Shown here: piece by piece, positions 18,027 to 26,084 of the stretch
How positions within the stretch are numbered: the stretch's first letter is position 1
How the letters are laid out: every line of letters starts with the position of its first letter
Assembly: GCF_001570745.1 (NCBI RefSeq)
Contig: NZ_BCSG01000018.1
Location: 1 to 64,000 of the forward strand
Direction of reading: 5' to 3'
Source: Alicyclobacillus mali NBRC 102425
GTDB lineage: Bacteria; Bacillota; Bacilli; Alicyclobacillales; Alicyclobacillaceae
Length of the DNA: 64,000 bases
Position numbers and translations under genes: made by a program
Notes under the pieces: generated by a model
Told to the model about the DNA's origin: nothing
Seen by the model: the letters and a program-made list of their open reading frames with translations, nothing else
Database searches by the model: none

Positions 18027-18092
18027 TCTGTCATGTGAGCGCGAACCAAGCCGTCAGTCATCAACGCGGGAGTTCTGCGAGGAGTGAGACGC

Positions 18093-18560
18093 GTGAACGC
18101 GTATGGCATCCCGAGCCGCCTGCAGGTGCTCGGCTCCGACATCGACAGATCACAGTTGAAATATCACGACCGCCGCGTGGCCGTGACGAAAGAATTCACG
18201 TTTGACGCGGCACATCATCTTCACGCCTACGACGGCAAGTGCGCCAATCTTCACGGTCACACGTACAAGCTCGTCATCACCGTGAGCGGGCGCGTGAATG
18301 ACATCGGCATCGTCGTGGACTTTGGCGACTTGAAGCGCGTGTTCGAGGACGTGATCAAGCGCCGGCTGGACCACCAGTATCTGAACGAGGTGCTGCCGCC
18401 GATGAACACGACGGCGGAGAATATGATTGTGTGGATGTGGGAGGAACTGGACCGCGCGCTGGAGGCGCACGGGCGGGATCGCGACGTGAGACTGGAGCGG
18501 CTCGAGCTGTATGAGACGCCGACGAGCCGAGCCTCGCTGGATCGGGCGTGGATGTCGTGA
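18093..18560 (+). CDS. queD: 6-carboxy-5,6,7,8-tetrahydropterin synthase
   Basis: 155 residues. It converts dihydroneopterin triphosphate to 6-carboxytetrahydropterin, an early step of queuosine synthesis. The zinc histidines are in FDAAHHLHAY and CANLHGHTYK, with the catalytic cysteine just before the HGH motif. The enzyme core starts near residue 33; the first 32 residues are an extension. GTG 18093 sits 8 bases after GAGGAG (18079-18084). Its stop overlaps the start of queE. Confidence 0.93.
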   Translation: MNAYGIPSRLQVLGSDIDRSQLKYHDRRVAVTKEFTFDAAHHLHAYDGKCANLHGHTYKLVITVSGRVNDIGIVVDFGDLKRVFEDVIKRRLDHQYLNEVLPPMNTTAENMIVWMWEELDRALEAHGRDRDVRLERLELYETPTSRASLDRAWMS

Positions 18561-19321
18561 AGGTGGACGTGGCTTCCATCCGCGCGCCGTGGGAAGGCGC
18601 CTACGAAGAGGCGAAGCGGGGCGATCCCGGCCAGATTTCGCTGCCCATGGTCGAGATCTTCGAGACCGTCGAGGGCGAAGGTACGCGCGCGGGCTTCCCC
18701 ACGACCTTCGTGCGGGTATTTCACTGCAACCTGCGCTGCACGTGGTGTGACACGCCGTACAGCTATGCGCCGGAGCGCCCGGCGTTTCACGCGACGCTTC
18801 GGGAGATCGCCGAGCGCGTCGAGGCATTTGGTTGGCCAAACGTGTGCCTCACGGGCGGCGAACCCCTCATCCATCGGCACAAGTCGCAATTGCTCATCGA
18901 GGCCATCGCGGGTATCGAGTGGGTTCGAGACGTGCACATCGAGACGAACGGCGCCATCGACGTGCGCCCGTACGTCCGGTTTCGCGACGCCTCGGAGCGG
19001 CTGCGCGAGGTGGTGCGGTTCATCGTCGACTACAAGCTGCCCGCGAGCGGAGAAGAGAGCCGCATGATCGGCGAACACCTGACGTCTTTGTCCGAGCGAG
19101 ACGAGGTGAAATTCGTGATCGCGAACGAACTCGACTTCGCGCGCGCGCTTGAAGTCGTGCAGGCGTATCCCACGCGAGCGACCATCCTGATGAGCCCGGT
19201 GTGGGAAACCATGCCGCCTCGGGATCTCGTGGCGCTCATCCTGAAACATCGCCTGCGCGACGTGAAGCTGAACCTGCAGCTTCACAAAGTCATCTGGGAT
19301 CCGAGCGCGCGCGGGGTGTAA
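18557..19321 (+). CDS. queE: 7-carboxy-7-deazaguanine synthase (radical SAM)
   Basis: About 254 residues. It turns 6-carboxytetrahydropterin into 7-carboxy-7-deazaguanine. The 4Fe-4S motif is CNLRCTWC (CxxxCxxC), with VEIFETVEGEGTRAGFPTTF before it and CLTGGEPLI after it. GTG 18557 overlaps the queD stop (GTGA); GTG 18548 in the same frame is an alternative. The conserved core begins near residue 30. queC and queF are not seen nearby. Confidence 0.93.
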   Translation: MKVDVASIRAPWEGAYEEAKRGDPGQISLPMVEIFETVEGEGTRAGFPTTFVRVFHCNLRCTWCDTPYSYAPERPAFHATLREIAERVEAFGWPNVCLTGGEPLIHRHKSQLLIEAIAGIEWVRDVHIETNGAIDVRPYVRFRDASERLREVVRFIVDYKLPASGEESRMIGEHLTSLSERDEVKFVIANELDFARALEVVQAYPTRATILMSPVWETMPPRDLVALILKHRLRDVKLNLQLHKVIWDPSARGV

Positions 19322-19344
19322 TGCAGCAAGAAGGAGGCCGGATT

Positions 19345-20013
19345 GTGCTCATCCTGTTTGATGCGTACGGAACACTGCTTGATTGGCACGGCGGCATCGC
19401 ACACGCCCTGGCACAGGAAGATGTCCCCGCTGACGAGGCCGCTCGGCTGGCGAATGAGATTCGCGATACCCAGCTTCGGCTGGCGTGGCACGCGGCGCTC
19501 ACCGAGGCCTACCGCGACTTCGACCGCTTGACGCTCGACGCCGTCGCACACGTCTTGCAGGGGCGCCTGGATGCGCCGGCCGTCGAGCGAATCGCCCGCG
19601 CGCAGGATGACCTGCCTGTGTTTTCCGACGTCGCGGAGGGTCTCGAGAAACTCCGGGGAGAACGGCTCGCCATCCTGTCCAATGGCACACTGCGCGCGCT
19701 GCAAGCCGCGCTCGCCGCGCGCGGCCTCTTGTTCGCCTTCCATCACGTCGTGAGCGTGGATCCCGTCCGGACCTACAAGCCTGCGCGCCGGGCTTATCAG
19801 CACGCGCTTCAAACCCTCCGAGTGGAAAAGCGCGACGTGCTCTTCGTCTCAAGCAATGACTGGGATGCCGCGGCCGCGGAACACTTTGGATTTCGCGCCT
19901 GTCTCCTCAGCCGATCCGGCTCCCGGGCACTCCCGTATGGGCGTTCGCCGCGGGCGGTCATCCGCTCCATGGCGGATCTGCCCGCGCTCCTCTCCTCCAT
20001 CCGCACACCATGA
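19345..20013 (+). CDS. HAD-superfamily hydrolase (haloacid dehalogenase type II)
   Basis: 222 residues with the four HAD motifs: nucleophile aspartate in LFDAYGTLLDW, the SNG motif in ILSNGTLRAL, lysine in TYKPARRAY, and the acidic motif SSNDWDAAAAEHFGF. Family members cleave C-halogen or phosphate esters; the substrate here cannot be told. GTG 19345 lies 7 bases after AGGAGG (19332-19337) and gives the usual N-terminus, whereas ATG 19321 overlaps the queE stop without a site. Ends at a strong hairpin. Confidence 0.87.
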   Translation: MLILFDAYGTLLDWHGGIAHALAQEDVPADEAARLANEIRDTQLRLAWHAALTEAYRDFDRLTLDAVAHVLQGRLDAPAVERIARAQDDLPVFSDVAEGLEKLRGERLAILSNGTLRALQAALAARGLLFAFHHVVSVDPVRTYKPARRAYQHALQTLRVEKRDVLFVSSNDWDAAAAEHFGFRACLLSRSGSRALPYGRSPRAVIRSMADLPALLSSIRTP

Positions 20014-20016
20014 AGC

Positions 20017-20043
20017 GAGCTGCCAACGGGACGTTGGCAGCTC
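20017..20043. terminator. Bidirectional hairpin terminator between HAD gene and SASP gene
   Basis: A perfect 11-base stem GAGCTGCCAAC / GTTGGCAGCTC with a 5-base loop starts 3 bases after the HAD stop. On the plus strand it is followed by CGTCTGTCTTC. It also lies just past the convergent SASP gene. Confidence 0.75.
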
Positions 20044-20061
20044 GTCTGTCTTCAATGGCCG

Positions 20062-20262
20062 TTACGCGCGGCCTGCGAGGCTCTGCTCAGCGTACGCCAC
20101 AAGGCGCTTCGTGATCTCGCCACCCACCGAGCCGTTCTGACGCGAGGTGGTCTCCGGGCCAAGGTTGACCCCAAACTCCGTCGCAATTTCGTACTTCATC
20201 TGATCCAGCGCGTTCGACGCCTGCGGAACCAGTGTGCGATTGCTACCCGAGTTGTTTGCCAT
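20062..20262 (-). CDS. Alpha/beta-type small acid-soluble spore protein
   Basis: 66 residues, the usual SASP length. It coats and protects DNA in dormant spores. Family marks are [20 protein letters not shown], containing the GPR protease region (YEIATEFG), and [17 protein letters not shown] good site AAGGAGGG lies ahead of ATG 20262. A SigG-type promoter is visible upstream, consistent with forespore expression. Confidence 0.96.
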   Translation of the reverse strand: MANNSGSNRTLVPQASNALDQMKYEIATEFGVNLGPETTSRQNGSVGGEITKRLVAYAEQSLAGRA

Positions 20263-20299
20263 CTTTCATGCCCTCCTTATGTGGTGGTGATGACACCTG

Positions 20300-20328
20300 T
20301 AGTGTGACCGGGCCATTCAGCCGTATGC
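20300..20328 (-). promoter_or_regulatory. SigG-type (forespore) promoter for the SASP gene
   Basis: On the minus strand GCATA (20328-20324) and CACACTA (20306-20300) are 17 bases apart, close to the SigG consensus GxATR and CATnnTA with a 17-18 base spacer. The predicted start gives a leader of about 30 bases before ATG 20262. Confidence 0.6.
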
Positions 20329-20440
20329 CCCATAAAGCGCGCCAAATCTTGACTCGCCTGGCGTTGCGATCGCGACCGAGAGGCTGTACATTGGATTGAA
20401 ATGAAGTCAAATCGCCAAGCTGTGGATGTGAGTGGAATCG

Positions 20441-21916
20441 ATGTCGAATCGCGTGGCCATCGTCGACCTCGGATCGAATTCGTGCAGAATGTCGATTTTC
20501 GAGATCGACGAGGAGTCGTATCGCCCTGTGTACGAAGTCAAACAGAATGTGCGGCTGGCCGAAGGCATGACGGGCCAGCGACGCTTAACGGAAGCCAGCG
20601 TTGAACGCGCCATTTCCTGTCTGCGCCAGTTTGTACGCCAAGGTGCGCTGCACGACGTCGCCGAGTGGATGCCTGTTGCGACGGCGGCGCTCCGCCAGGC
20701 CGAGAACGGCGATGACGTGAAGGCGAGAATCGAGCGGGACACTGGTCTCCGCTTCCGCGTGCTCACCGGCGAAGAGGAAGCCCGCTACGGGTTCCTCGGC
20801 GTGGTCAACACCATGCCTCTTCACCATGCGGTCATTTTCGATATCGGCGGAGCGTCGAGCGAGATCGCCATCATGCGCAATCGCGCACTTGTGCGGGCCG
20901 CCAGCCTGCCGTACGGCGCTCTCAATCTGCGCGAGATGTTCGGCCGATTCGGAGAACAGACGTGCGTAAAGATGGCAAGCGATTGCGCCGCCGAGGCGCT
21001 TCACGACCACACCTGGGTGCAGGAAGGCGAACTCCTTCCGCTCATCGGACTCGGCGGAACCGCGCGGGCGCTGGCAAAGCTGTATCTGGCGGAGACCCAT
21101 CGGAAAACGCCGCGGCTGCACGGCTTCGAACTTCCCGCATCGTATGTGGACGTCAAGCTGAAGCAACTTCAGCAAATGAGCGTCACCAAGCGGCGCAAAA
21201 TGAAAGGCATCGCCAAACACCGGGCGGAAATTATCACCACGGGGCTGGCCGTTCTGGCGACGTTCGTGCGCACCCTGAAGCCCCCTTCGCTGTTCGTCAG
21301 CCGATGCGGCATTCGCGAAGGACTGCTGTTTGAACGATTGCTCGGGACCGTCCAACCGGTGGTGCCGTCCGTCCTCGAGTTCAGCGTCCGGAATTTCCAG
21401 CGCCACTTTCGCATCGATCGCGCCGCCGCAGGCGCGGTCGCCGACATGGCCATGCGCCTCAGCGCACAACTCGCTTCCCGGCTCAACCTCGATGCGAGCG
21501 ACAGAATGGTGCTGTGGACCGCGGCGCAGCTCGAAGGCGCGGGAGCGTTCGTCCATCCCGAGCGATGGCGCGATCACGCCGCGTACCTCATCCTACACTC
21601 GGATCTGTACGGGCTCCGGCCGATGGAATGGCAGCTCGTGGCTCAGGTCGTCCGGTTCGATCATCGAGACCCGCGGGCAAAGAAGCTGTCCCTTTTGCTT
21701 CGCCTGTCGAGGTGGCTCGCCCTGGAACTGGGCATTGAACCGCACGAGGTCTCCAGGATCAAGGGCGGCGAGATTCAGATTGAAACCAGCCGCAGGCTGC
21801 AGGACATCGCGGAAGACACGGCGGATGCCAAGGTGGCCGAGGACCTCCGCAAAGCGCTTCAGATCACGTGCACCTTCCGCGAGTCCGGTTCCGCGGTGCT
21901 TCGCTCTGCTCCCTGA
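20441..21916 (+). CDS. Ppx/GppA family phosphatase (exopolyphosphatase-like) with C-terminal HD-like domain
   Basis: 491 residues. The N-terminal half is an actin-like ASKHA fold: phosphate 1 motif AIVDLGSNSCRMSI, then VATAALRQAENG, GEEEARYGFLG, and phosphate 2 motif VIFDIGGASSEIAI. The C-terminal domain resembles the helical HD-like part of Ppx. It acts on polyphosphate or pppGpp; which one cannot be told. The ribosome binding site is weak; ATG 20441 is the first codon before the conserved motif. Terminates at a hairpin shared with the convergent lgt-like gene. Confidence 0.88.
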   Translation: MSNRVAIVDLGSNSCRMSIFEIDEESYRPVYEVKQNVRLAEGMTGQRRLTEASVERAISCLRQFVRQGALHDVAEWMPVATAALRQAENGDDVKARIERDTGLRFRVLTGEEEARYGFLGVVNTMPLHHAVIFDIGGASSEIAIMRNRALVRAASLPYGALNLREMFGRFGEQTCVKMASDCAAEALHDHTWVQEGELLPLIGLGGTARALAKLYLAETHRKTPRLHGFELPASYVDVKLKQLQQMSVTKRRKMKGIAKHRAEIITTGLAVLATFVRTLKPPSLFVSRCGIREGLLFERLLGTVQPVVPSVLEFSVRNFQRHFRIDRAAAGAVADMAMRLSAQLASRLNLDASDRMVLWTAAQLEGAGAFVHPERWRDHAAYLILHSDLYGLRPMEWQLVAQVVRFDHRDPRAKKLSLLLRLSRWLALELGIEPHEVSRIKGGEIQIETSRRLQDIAEDTADAKVAEDLRKALQITCTFRESGSAVLRSAP

Positions 21917-21946
21917 CGGCCGAACGCCAGGCCGAGCGCCAACTGA

Positions 21947-21987
21947 AACAGGGCGATGCGCCTGCTTCCAGGTGCACCGCCCTGTTT
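21947..21987. terminator. Hairpin terminator between ppx-like and lgt-like genes
   Basis: AACAGGGCG (21947-21955) pairs with CGCCCTGTT (21978-21986) with a smaller GC stem inside. The plus strand continues TTTATTCG. It follows the ppx-like stop by 30 bases and touches the lgt-like stop codon, so it can serve both convergent genes. Confidence 0.7.
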
Positions 21988-22801
21988 ATTCGCCCTTTGC
22001 TTCCTGAACGCAAAGCGGCGTTTTTCGCTTCTCCTTTAGGAATACCCAAATCCCGAGTGCAATTCCGACGACCACCGACGCGAGCGCCGTCCACTGCGCG
22101 GCATCCCAGCCGAATACGCCGCGCGGCGAGTCTCCGCGCAACATCTCCAGGAAGAAGCGACACACGTTGTACGTCACGAGGTAGTAGACGAACGGAAAGC
22201 CGAGCGGCCAACCCTTTTTCCGCTGCAGGATCACAAACAGCAGCGCAAACAGCGCGACATCCACCATGCCCTCCCACGTCACCGCGGGCCAGAGCGGCTG
22301 CTTGCCGTACGTCTCGTACGCCAGCGTGCCCGGCGGATAGACCTCGCCAAACCCTTGGTGCGTCGGCGCGCCAAATGCACTTCCGTTCATGAAGTCGGCG
22401 TCCCGGCCGATGCTCTGTCCCAAAAGAATGCCGGGTGTGGCGATGTCCGCAAAATGTAGGAAGCTGAGCCGATGCCGACGAAGGTACCAGATGGCGGCAA
22501 CCAATGCACCGGCGATCCCGCCCTGAATCGACAGGCCTCCGTTCCACACCTGGACGATTTGACCTGGGTGTGCCGAGTAGTAGCCCCAATCAAAGAAGAA
22601 GACCTGCCAAAATCGGGCGCCGACAATGCCGCCGACCAGAAGCCACGGCGCCAGGCCCCACCAGTGGTCCGCGTCCCCCGGATTGCCTCGGATTTTTGCG
22701 AGATACAGCGTCACGCCCAAGCCGAGCAAAAACGCGAGCGCGAAAATGGTGCTGTATGAGCGAACCGGAAAGGAGCCGATGAAGAACCAATACGAGTGCA
22801 C
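21986..22801 (-). CDS. lgt: Lgt-family (prolipoprotein diacylglyceryl transferase) membrane protein, divergent
   Basis: 271 residues with seven predicted helices and the Lgt architecture (SIQGGIAGAL, IGRDADFMNGSAFG, YYLVTYNVCRFFLEMLRGD). Genuine Lgt transfers diacylglycerol to the lipobox cysteine. Here three residues reported as important in E. coli differ: the His of the HGG segment is Gln (SIQGG), and in the signature GRxGNFxNxE the first Asn is Asp and the Glu is Ser. The signature Arg is kept. It may be a working variant or a paralogue. GTG 22801 starts it; the upstream AAGGA is distant. Confidence 0.75.
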   Translation of the reverse strand: MHSYWFFIGSFPVRSYSTIFALAFLLGLGVTLYLAKIRGNPGDADHWWGLAPWLLVGGIVGARFWQVFFFDWGYYSAHPGQIVQVWNGGLSIQGGIAGALVAAIWYLRRHRLSFLHFADIATPGILLGQSIGRDADFMNGSAFGAPTHQGFGEVYPPGTLAYETYGKQPLWPAVTWEGMVDVALFALLFVILQRKKGWPLGFPFVYYLVTYNVCRFFLEMLRGDSPRGVFGWDAAQWTALASVVVGIALGIWVFLKEKRKTPLCVQEAKGE

Positions 22802-22863
22802 AGCCGCTGCACATCCTTTGCCGCGAACATCTGTCCAATGGACTCTTTAGACAGCCTACCGGT

Positions 22864-23196
22864 TCATCGCGAGCGCGTCAATGTCCGAACTAGGACCATC
22901 CGGTCGTGTCCAGCGCGTGGCCGACGACCTGGAAAGCGCCTCCGATGCAAGCGAATCCACGAGGGATTCAGCCTCCGGCCCTCGCCAGCCGCGGGCGGAA
23001 GGTCGCTCATGCACGGCCGTTGCGCGTCCTCCGCCTGCGCGGCGCGCGGGCGCATCAGCGCGACAAGATGAAGATCCAAGAGTTGACTGAGCCGAATGAC
23101 CTCACTGTCCTGCAGACTGCCAGCCTCCGCCGCGCGCTCCATCATCTTTTTTCGCAGATGTTCGACGAGGTCCGTTGTCTGTCCCTGTTCTGGCAT
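22864..23196 (-). CDS. Spo0E-like aspartyl-phosphate phosphatase with long C-terminal extension
   Basis: 110 residues. Residues about 8-48 match the two-helix Spo0E family (LVEHLRKKMMERAAEAG, then the signature LSQLLDLHL). Such proteins dephosphorylate Spo0A-P and delay sporulation. Family members are usually 50-85 residues; here an Arg/Pro-rich tail of about 60 residues follows and resembles no domain I know. ATG 23196 follows GGGGG by 5 bases. A TATAAT box (23241-23246) lies upstream. Confidence 0.75.
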   Translation of the reverse strand: MPEQGQTTDLVEHLRKKMMERAAEAGSLQDSEVIRLSQLLDLHLVALMRPRAAQAEDAQRPCMSDLPPAAGEGRRLNPSWIRLHRRRFPGRRPRAGHDRMVLVRTLTRSR

Positions 23197-23240
23197 ATGA
23201 ACCCCCTACCCCAAACGACAGCCAAACACCAACGCCCACC

Positions 23241-23246
23241 ATTATA
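23241..23246 (-). promoter_or_regulatory. Probable -10 box for the Spo0E-like gene
   Basis: A perfect TATAAT on the minus strand, 45-50 bases before ATG 23196. No good -35 hexamer is found at 16-18 bases, so this is tentative. Confidence 0.4.
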
Positions 23247-23282
23247 CGACGTTCGGCAGACGCGATCGCGGTCCAATCTGGG

Positions 23283-23301
23283 CAAAATCGTGGCGATTTT
23301 G
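23283..23301 (-). terminator. Possible terminator of metA
   Basis: A palindrome CAAAATCG / CGATTTTG around a 3-base loop lies 30 bases past the metA stop. The stem is AT-rich and only a short T tract follows, so it is a weak terminator candidate or an operator. Confidence 0.35.
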
Positions 23302-23330
23302 TCGATCCACGCAGCAGGATGTCGAAATCG

Positions 23331-24266
23331 TCACACCTGGGCCTGGCGCTTGCGCACGCGGCCGCTCAGATCGAACGGTGTCACCTGATACACGCAGTAG
23401 TTCAACCAGTTCGCAAACAGCAGATTGGCGTGCGAGCGCCAGCGATTGAGCGGCGTTTGGGAGGGATCATCGCCTGGGAAATAGTTCTTGGGCAGTTGCA
23501 TGTCCATTCCGCGTTGGACGTCCCGTTCGTACTCTTCCGCCAGCGTGGTCGCGTCATACTCGGGATGCCCAGTGACAAAAATCTGGCTCGCGTCCGGCGT
23601 CGCAGCAAGATACAGGCCGGCACCCGGCGACGTGGACAAAATCTGCAGCTCAGGCACCCTCGCCACGTCTTCGATGGCGACGTCCGTATGGCGCGAATGC
23701 GGCGCGAGAAAGACATCGTCAAATCCTCGCGTCAAGTCGCAGCGGAGCTCCACCGTGTGCTCGAACACCCCGAAACATTTCTCGGGCAACGGGCGCTTTG
23801 GAATGCCGTAATGCCGGTACAAACCTGCCTGCGCTCCCCAGCAGATGTGCAGCGTGGACGTCACGGCCGATCGCGTCCAATCCAGAATCTCGCACAACTC
23901 GTCCCAATATGTCACTTCTTCAAAGGGAAGATGTTCAACGGGAGCACCCGTGATGATCATGCCGTCAAACGCCTGCTCGGACACCTCATCAAACGTCTGA
24001 TAAAACAGCTCCAAGTGTTCCGCAGACGTATTTTTCGCCACGTGGGAGCGCATGCGCAAAAGCGTAACCTCCACCTGCAGAGGAGAATTTCCGAGCAGGC
24101 GAAGAAGCTGCGTCTCGGTGACCTCTTTTTTGGGCATGAGGTTGAGGATCAAGATTTTGAGAGGGCGAATGTCCTGCGTGAACGCCCGCTGATAGCCCAT
24201 GACGAAGATCTGCTCGGCGGCCAGAACTTCTTTCGCGGGCAGATCATCCGGCACCTTGATGGGCAT
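23331..24266 (-). CDS. metAA: Homoserine O-acetyltransferase (MetA family)
   Basis: 311 residues, cytosolic, first committed step of methionine synthesis from homoserine. The catalytic cysteine is Cys142 (HICWGAQAG) and the histidine lies in [10 protein letters not shown]. Residue 111 is Glu ([10 protein letters not shown]); in this family Glu111, as in B. cereus, goes with acetyl-CoA use while Gly111, as in E. coli, goes with succinyl-CoA, so an acetyltransferase is predicted. ATG 24266 follows a GGTGGGGG site; the upstream extension of the frame lacks one. No SAM riboswitch was seen upstream. Confidence 0.92.
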   Translation of the reverse strand: MPIKVPDDLPAKEVLAAEQIFVMGYQRAFTQDIRPLKILILNLMPKKEVTETQLLRLLGNSPLQVEVTLLRMRSHVAKNTSAEHLELFYQTFDEVSEQAFDGMIITGAPVEHLPFEEVTYWDELCEILDWTRSAVTSTLHICWGAQAGLYRHYGIPKRPLPEKCFGVFEHTVELRCDLTRGFDDVFLAPHSRHTDVAIEDVARVPELQILSTSPGAGLYLAATPDASQIFVTGHPEYDATTLAEEYERDVQRGMDMQLPKNYFPGDDPSQTPLNRWRSHANLLFANWLNYCVYQVTPFDLSGRVRKRQAQV

Positions 24267-24428
24267 GCTGACCCCCACCTTTCCGCGTCTTGGCGCTTTC
24301 TTCGGCGTGCACGGCGGCACGCACCCATGAGCGCAACGCCATCAGTGTAGCACAGGGCTTCCCGTCCGCAAAGCAAGGGGGTCTCGCGCAAAGCGCCGCG
24401 ACATATGCATGACCAGGAGGGATGTCTG

Positions 24429-24833
24429 TTGCTGTTCGCGGTGGTGTTGTGCGTCCTGTGGATGGAGAGCTGGGCTGTGTTCCAGAGCGCGCGAAGGTTT
24501 GGCCGAGTTCCGCTCGCGGGGTGGCGTGTTTCCCCCGCTCATCTGATGCGCCTGACCTTCGCCGTGCAGCTCGCCGTGGAACTCGCCTGCCGCAGCAAAG
24601 CATTGGGAGGGGCGGCAGCCGCCGCACTGGGCTGCCTGGCGGGTGTGATGGCGCTTCGCCCGCGCTCGCTCCTCGAAATGTCCGAACTCATGATGGAGGT
24701 GTTCATGGGGATTTCCATGGGCATATTCCTGATTGGCAACATCCCGGCTCACATCGCATGGCTGCTTCTTTTGCCCATCGCTGTGTCGAGCGGAATGGCC
24801 TTTCTGGCCGGACTGCGCCCGACGACGCCCTAA
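24429..24833 (+). CDS. Small integral membrane protein of unknown function
   Basis: 134 residues with about four hydrophobic helices (LFAVVLCVLWMES, GGAAAAALGCLAGVMAL, FMGISMGIFLIGNIP, AHIAWLLLLPIAVSSG). No family is recognised. TTG 24429 lies 8 bases after AGGAGG (24415-24420); ATG 24405 lies before that site and is less likely. The end overlaps the PiT-family gene convergently by 4 bases. Divergent from metA. Confidence 0.6.
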   Translation: MLFAVVLCVLWMESWAVFQSARRFGRVPLAGWRVSPAHLMRLTFAVQLAVELACRSKALGGAAAAALGCLAGVMALRPRSLLEMSELMMEVFMGISMGIFLIGNIPAHIAWLLLLPIAVSSGMAFLAGLRPTTP

Positions 24834-25942
24834 ACGACGTCGTGGCGATCCGCCTGCGCCTCTCGCGCCGGCGACACCATCCATGCCGGCCTGTCGGCGC
24901 GCTGGGTTCCCAGGTGAGACTGCGGCCGCATGCTCCAATACAACAAGGCGACCACGACAGATCCGATTGACACGACGAGCGGGACGTACGCCCCCATCAC
25001 CGCCGCCTCAATCACGAGATAACTCGCGAGCATTGCGACGAGCGGCGACACGAGCCAGGTCTTCAGAATGGTCCGAACGACCTTCTGGCGCCACACGTCG
25101 AGTCCGATATGCGATTGTCCCACGCCGAAGATGGCGAGGGTCGTGGCCTGAACCTGAGGCACGGGGATGCCGCCGAACGCCGCTGCCAGAACCAAACTCG
25201 CGCTGGTGACCGAGACCACGATGCCCTGAAGCACAGACAGGTTGGTGATCCGCTTGGCGTTGGTCTCGAGCACGCGCCCTCCGAGCGCGAATGCGCCCAG
25301 CGCCACAAACAGCGCGCCCCAATAGAGGCCAGCGTGTACGGTCAGGACACGTGATGCGACGAGCGGTCCGACGGCGTTCGCGACGTTGTGCATGCCGGCT
25401 GAGAACGCCTCGTAACATCCGGATGCGAGCAGCACCGCGTGAAGCACAGCTGCCACCACACGCCCACGCTGGCCGACCCACGGGTCCAACCTGCGCGCGA
25501 TGAGACCAAGCAGATACGACAGCACCATCGACAGAAATGGGACCACAAGCCACATGGACACGATGAACGCCAATCGGCCCGTGTGCACGTGTCCGACCGC
25601 GAGCCCTGACCCCACCACGGCTCCGACCGTCACCTCGCTCGTGGACAGGGGCACGCCGACGACGTTCGAGACAAAGAGCGTCACGCAGGCCGCAGCGAGG
25701 ACAATGAGCGTGATCTCGACGGTCACGAGGCGAGACGGGACAATGCCGTTGGAGATGGTCGAGACGACTCGACCCCCTCCGAGCGTGGCCCCGAGGAACG
25801 CAAACACGGAGACGAGAAAAAGCGCCACCCACTTTCGGCGGACCGCCCCCGCGCCGTACGCAGCGCCCATGGAGGCCGCCGTACCGCTTGCACCGATGTT
25901 GGCTGCGAAAAACATGGCGACCATCCAAGCCGCTAAGACCAT
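24830..25942 (-). CDS. PiT-family anion permease, CysP-like (sulfate or phosphate)
   Basis: 370 residues, about ten helices, with the two inverted PiT signature repeats: FFAANIGASGTAASMG near the N-terminus and SAGMHNVANAVGPLV in the second half. The N-terminal NIGASG variant resembles, from memory, the B. subtilis sulfate permease CysP rather than phosphate transporters with GANDVANA in both halves. Neighbouring metA fits sulfur metabolism, but the substrate is not proven. ATG 25942 follows AGAGGGA by 7 bases. A strong promoter lies 75-103 bases upstream. Confidence 0.78.
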   Translation of the reverse strand: MVLAAWMVAMFFAANIGASGTAASMGAAYGAGAVRRKWVALFLVSVFAFLGATLGGGRVVSTISNGIVPSRLVTVEITLIVLAAACVTLFVSNVVGVPLSTSEVTVGAVVGSGLAVGHVHTGRLAFIVSMWLVVPFLSMVLSYLLGLIARRLDPWVGQRGRVVAAVLHAVLLASGCYEAFSAGMHNVANAVGPLVASRVLTVHAGLYWGALFVALGAFALGGRVLETNAKRITNLSVLQGIVVSVTSASLVLAAAFGGIPVPQVQATTLAIFGVGQSHIGLDVWRQKVVRTILKTWLVSPLVAMLASYLVIEAAVMGAYVPLVVSIGSVVVALLYWSMRPQSHLGTQRADRPAWMVSPAREAQADRHDVV

Positions 25943-26016
25943 TCTTCATCCCTCTTTCCATATGAGCCGACCGCCGGCGCATAAAACAAAGTAATCATAA
26001 TTATTAAGTCGGAATT

Positions 26017-26045
26017 ATTGTATCAGAACGGTTTTACTTATGCAA
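26017..26045 (-). promoter_or_regulatory. SigA-type promoter of the PiT/CysP-like gene
   Basis: TTGCAT (26045-26040) and TACAAT (26022-26017) on the minus strand are exactly 17 bases apart. The AT-rich stretch just downstream (TAATTCCGAC then TTAATAATTA) partly resembles the sulfur-regulator CymR motif, which would fit repression by good cysteine supply; that part is speculative. Confidence 0.6.
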
Positions 26046-26054
26046 TGGCCTGGG

Positions 26055-26084
26055 GCGATCTCGGCGGTCATGCGCCGAGATCGC
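26055..26084 (-). terminator. Strong hairpin at the panD stop
   Basis: A perfect 12-base stem GCGATCTCGGCG / CGCCGAGATCGC with a 6-base loop that contains the panD stop codon. No T tract follows on the minus strand, so it may act as an mRNA 3' barrier rather than a classical terminator. Confidence 0.5.

Noticed and set aside
17967-18092. Possible preQ1 riboswitch before queD
   Set aside because: The spacer contains a hairpin but not the preQ1-I pattern, and types II and III do not fit either.
24267-24428. SAM riboswitch or T-box before metA
   Set aside because: The upstream gap is short and contains none of the conserved cores.
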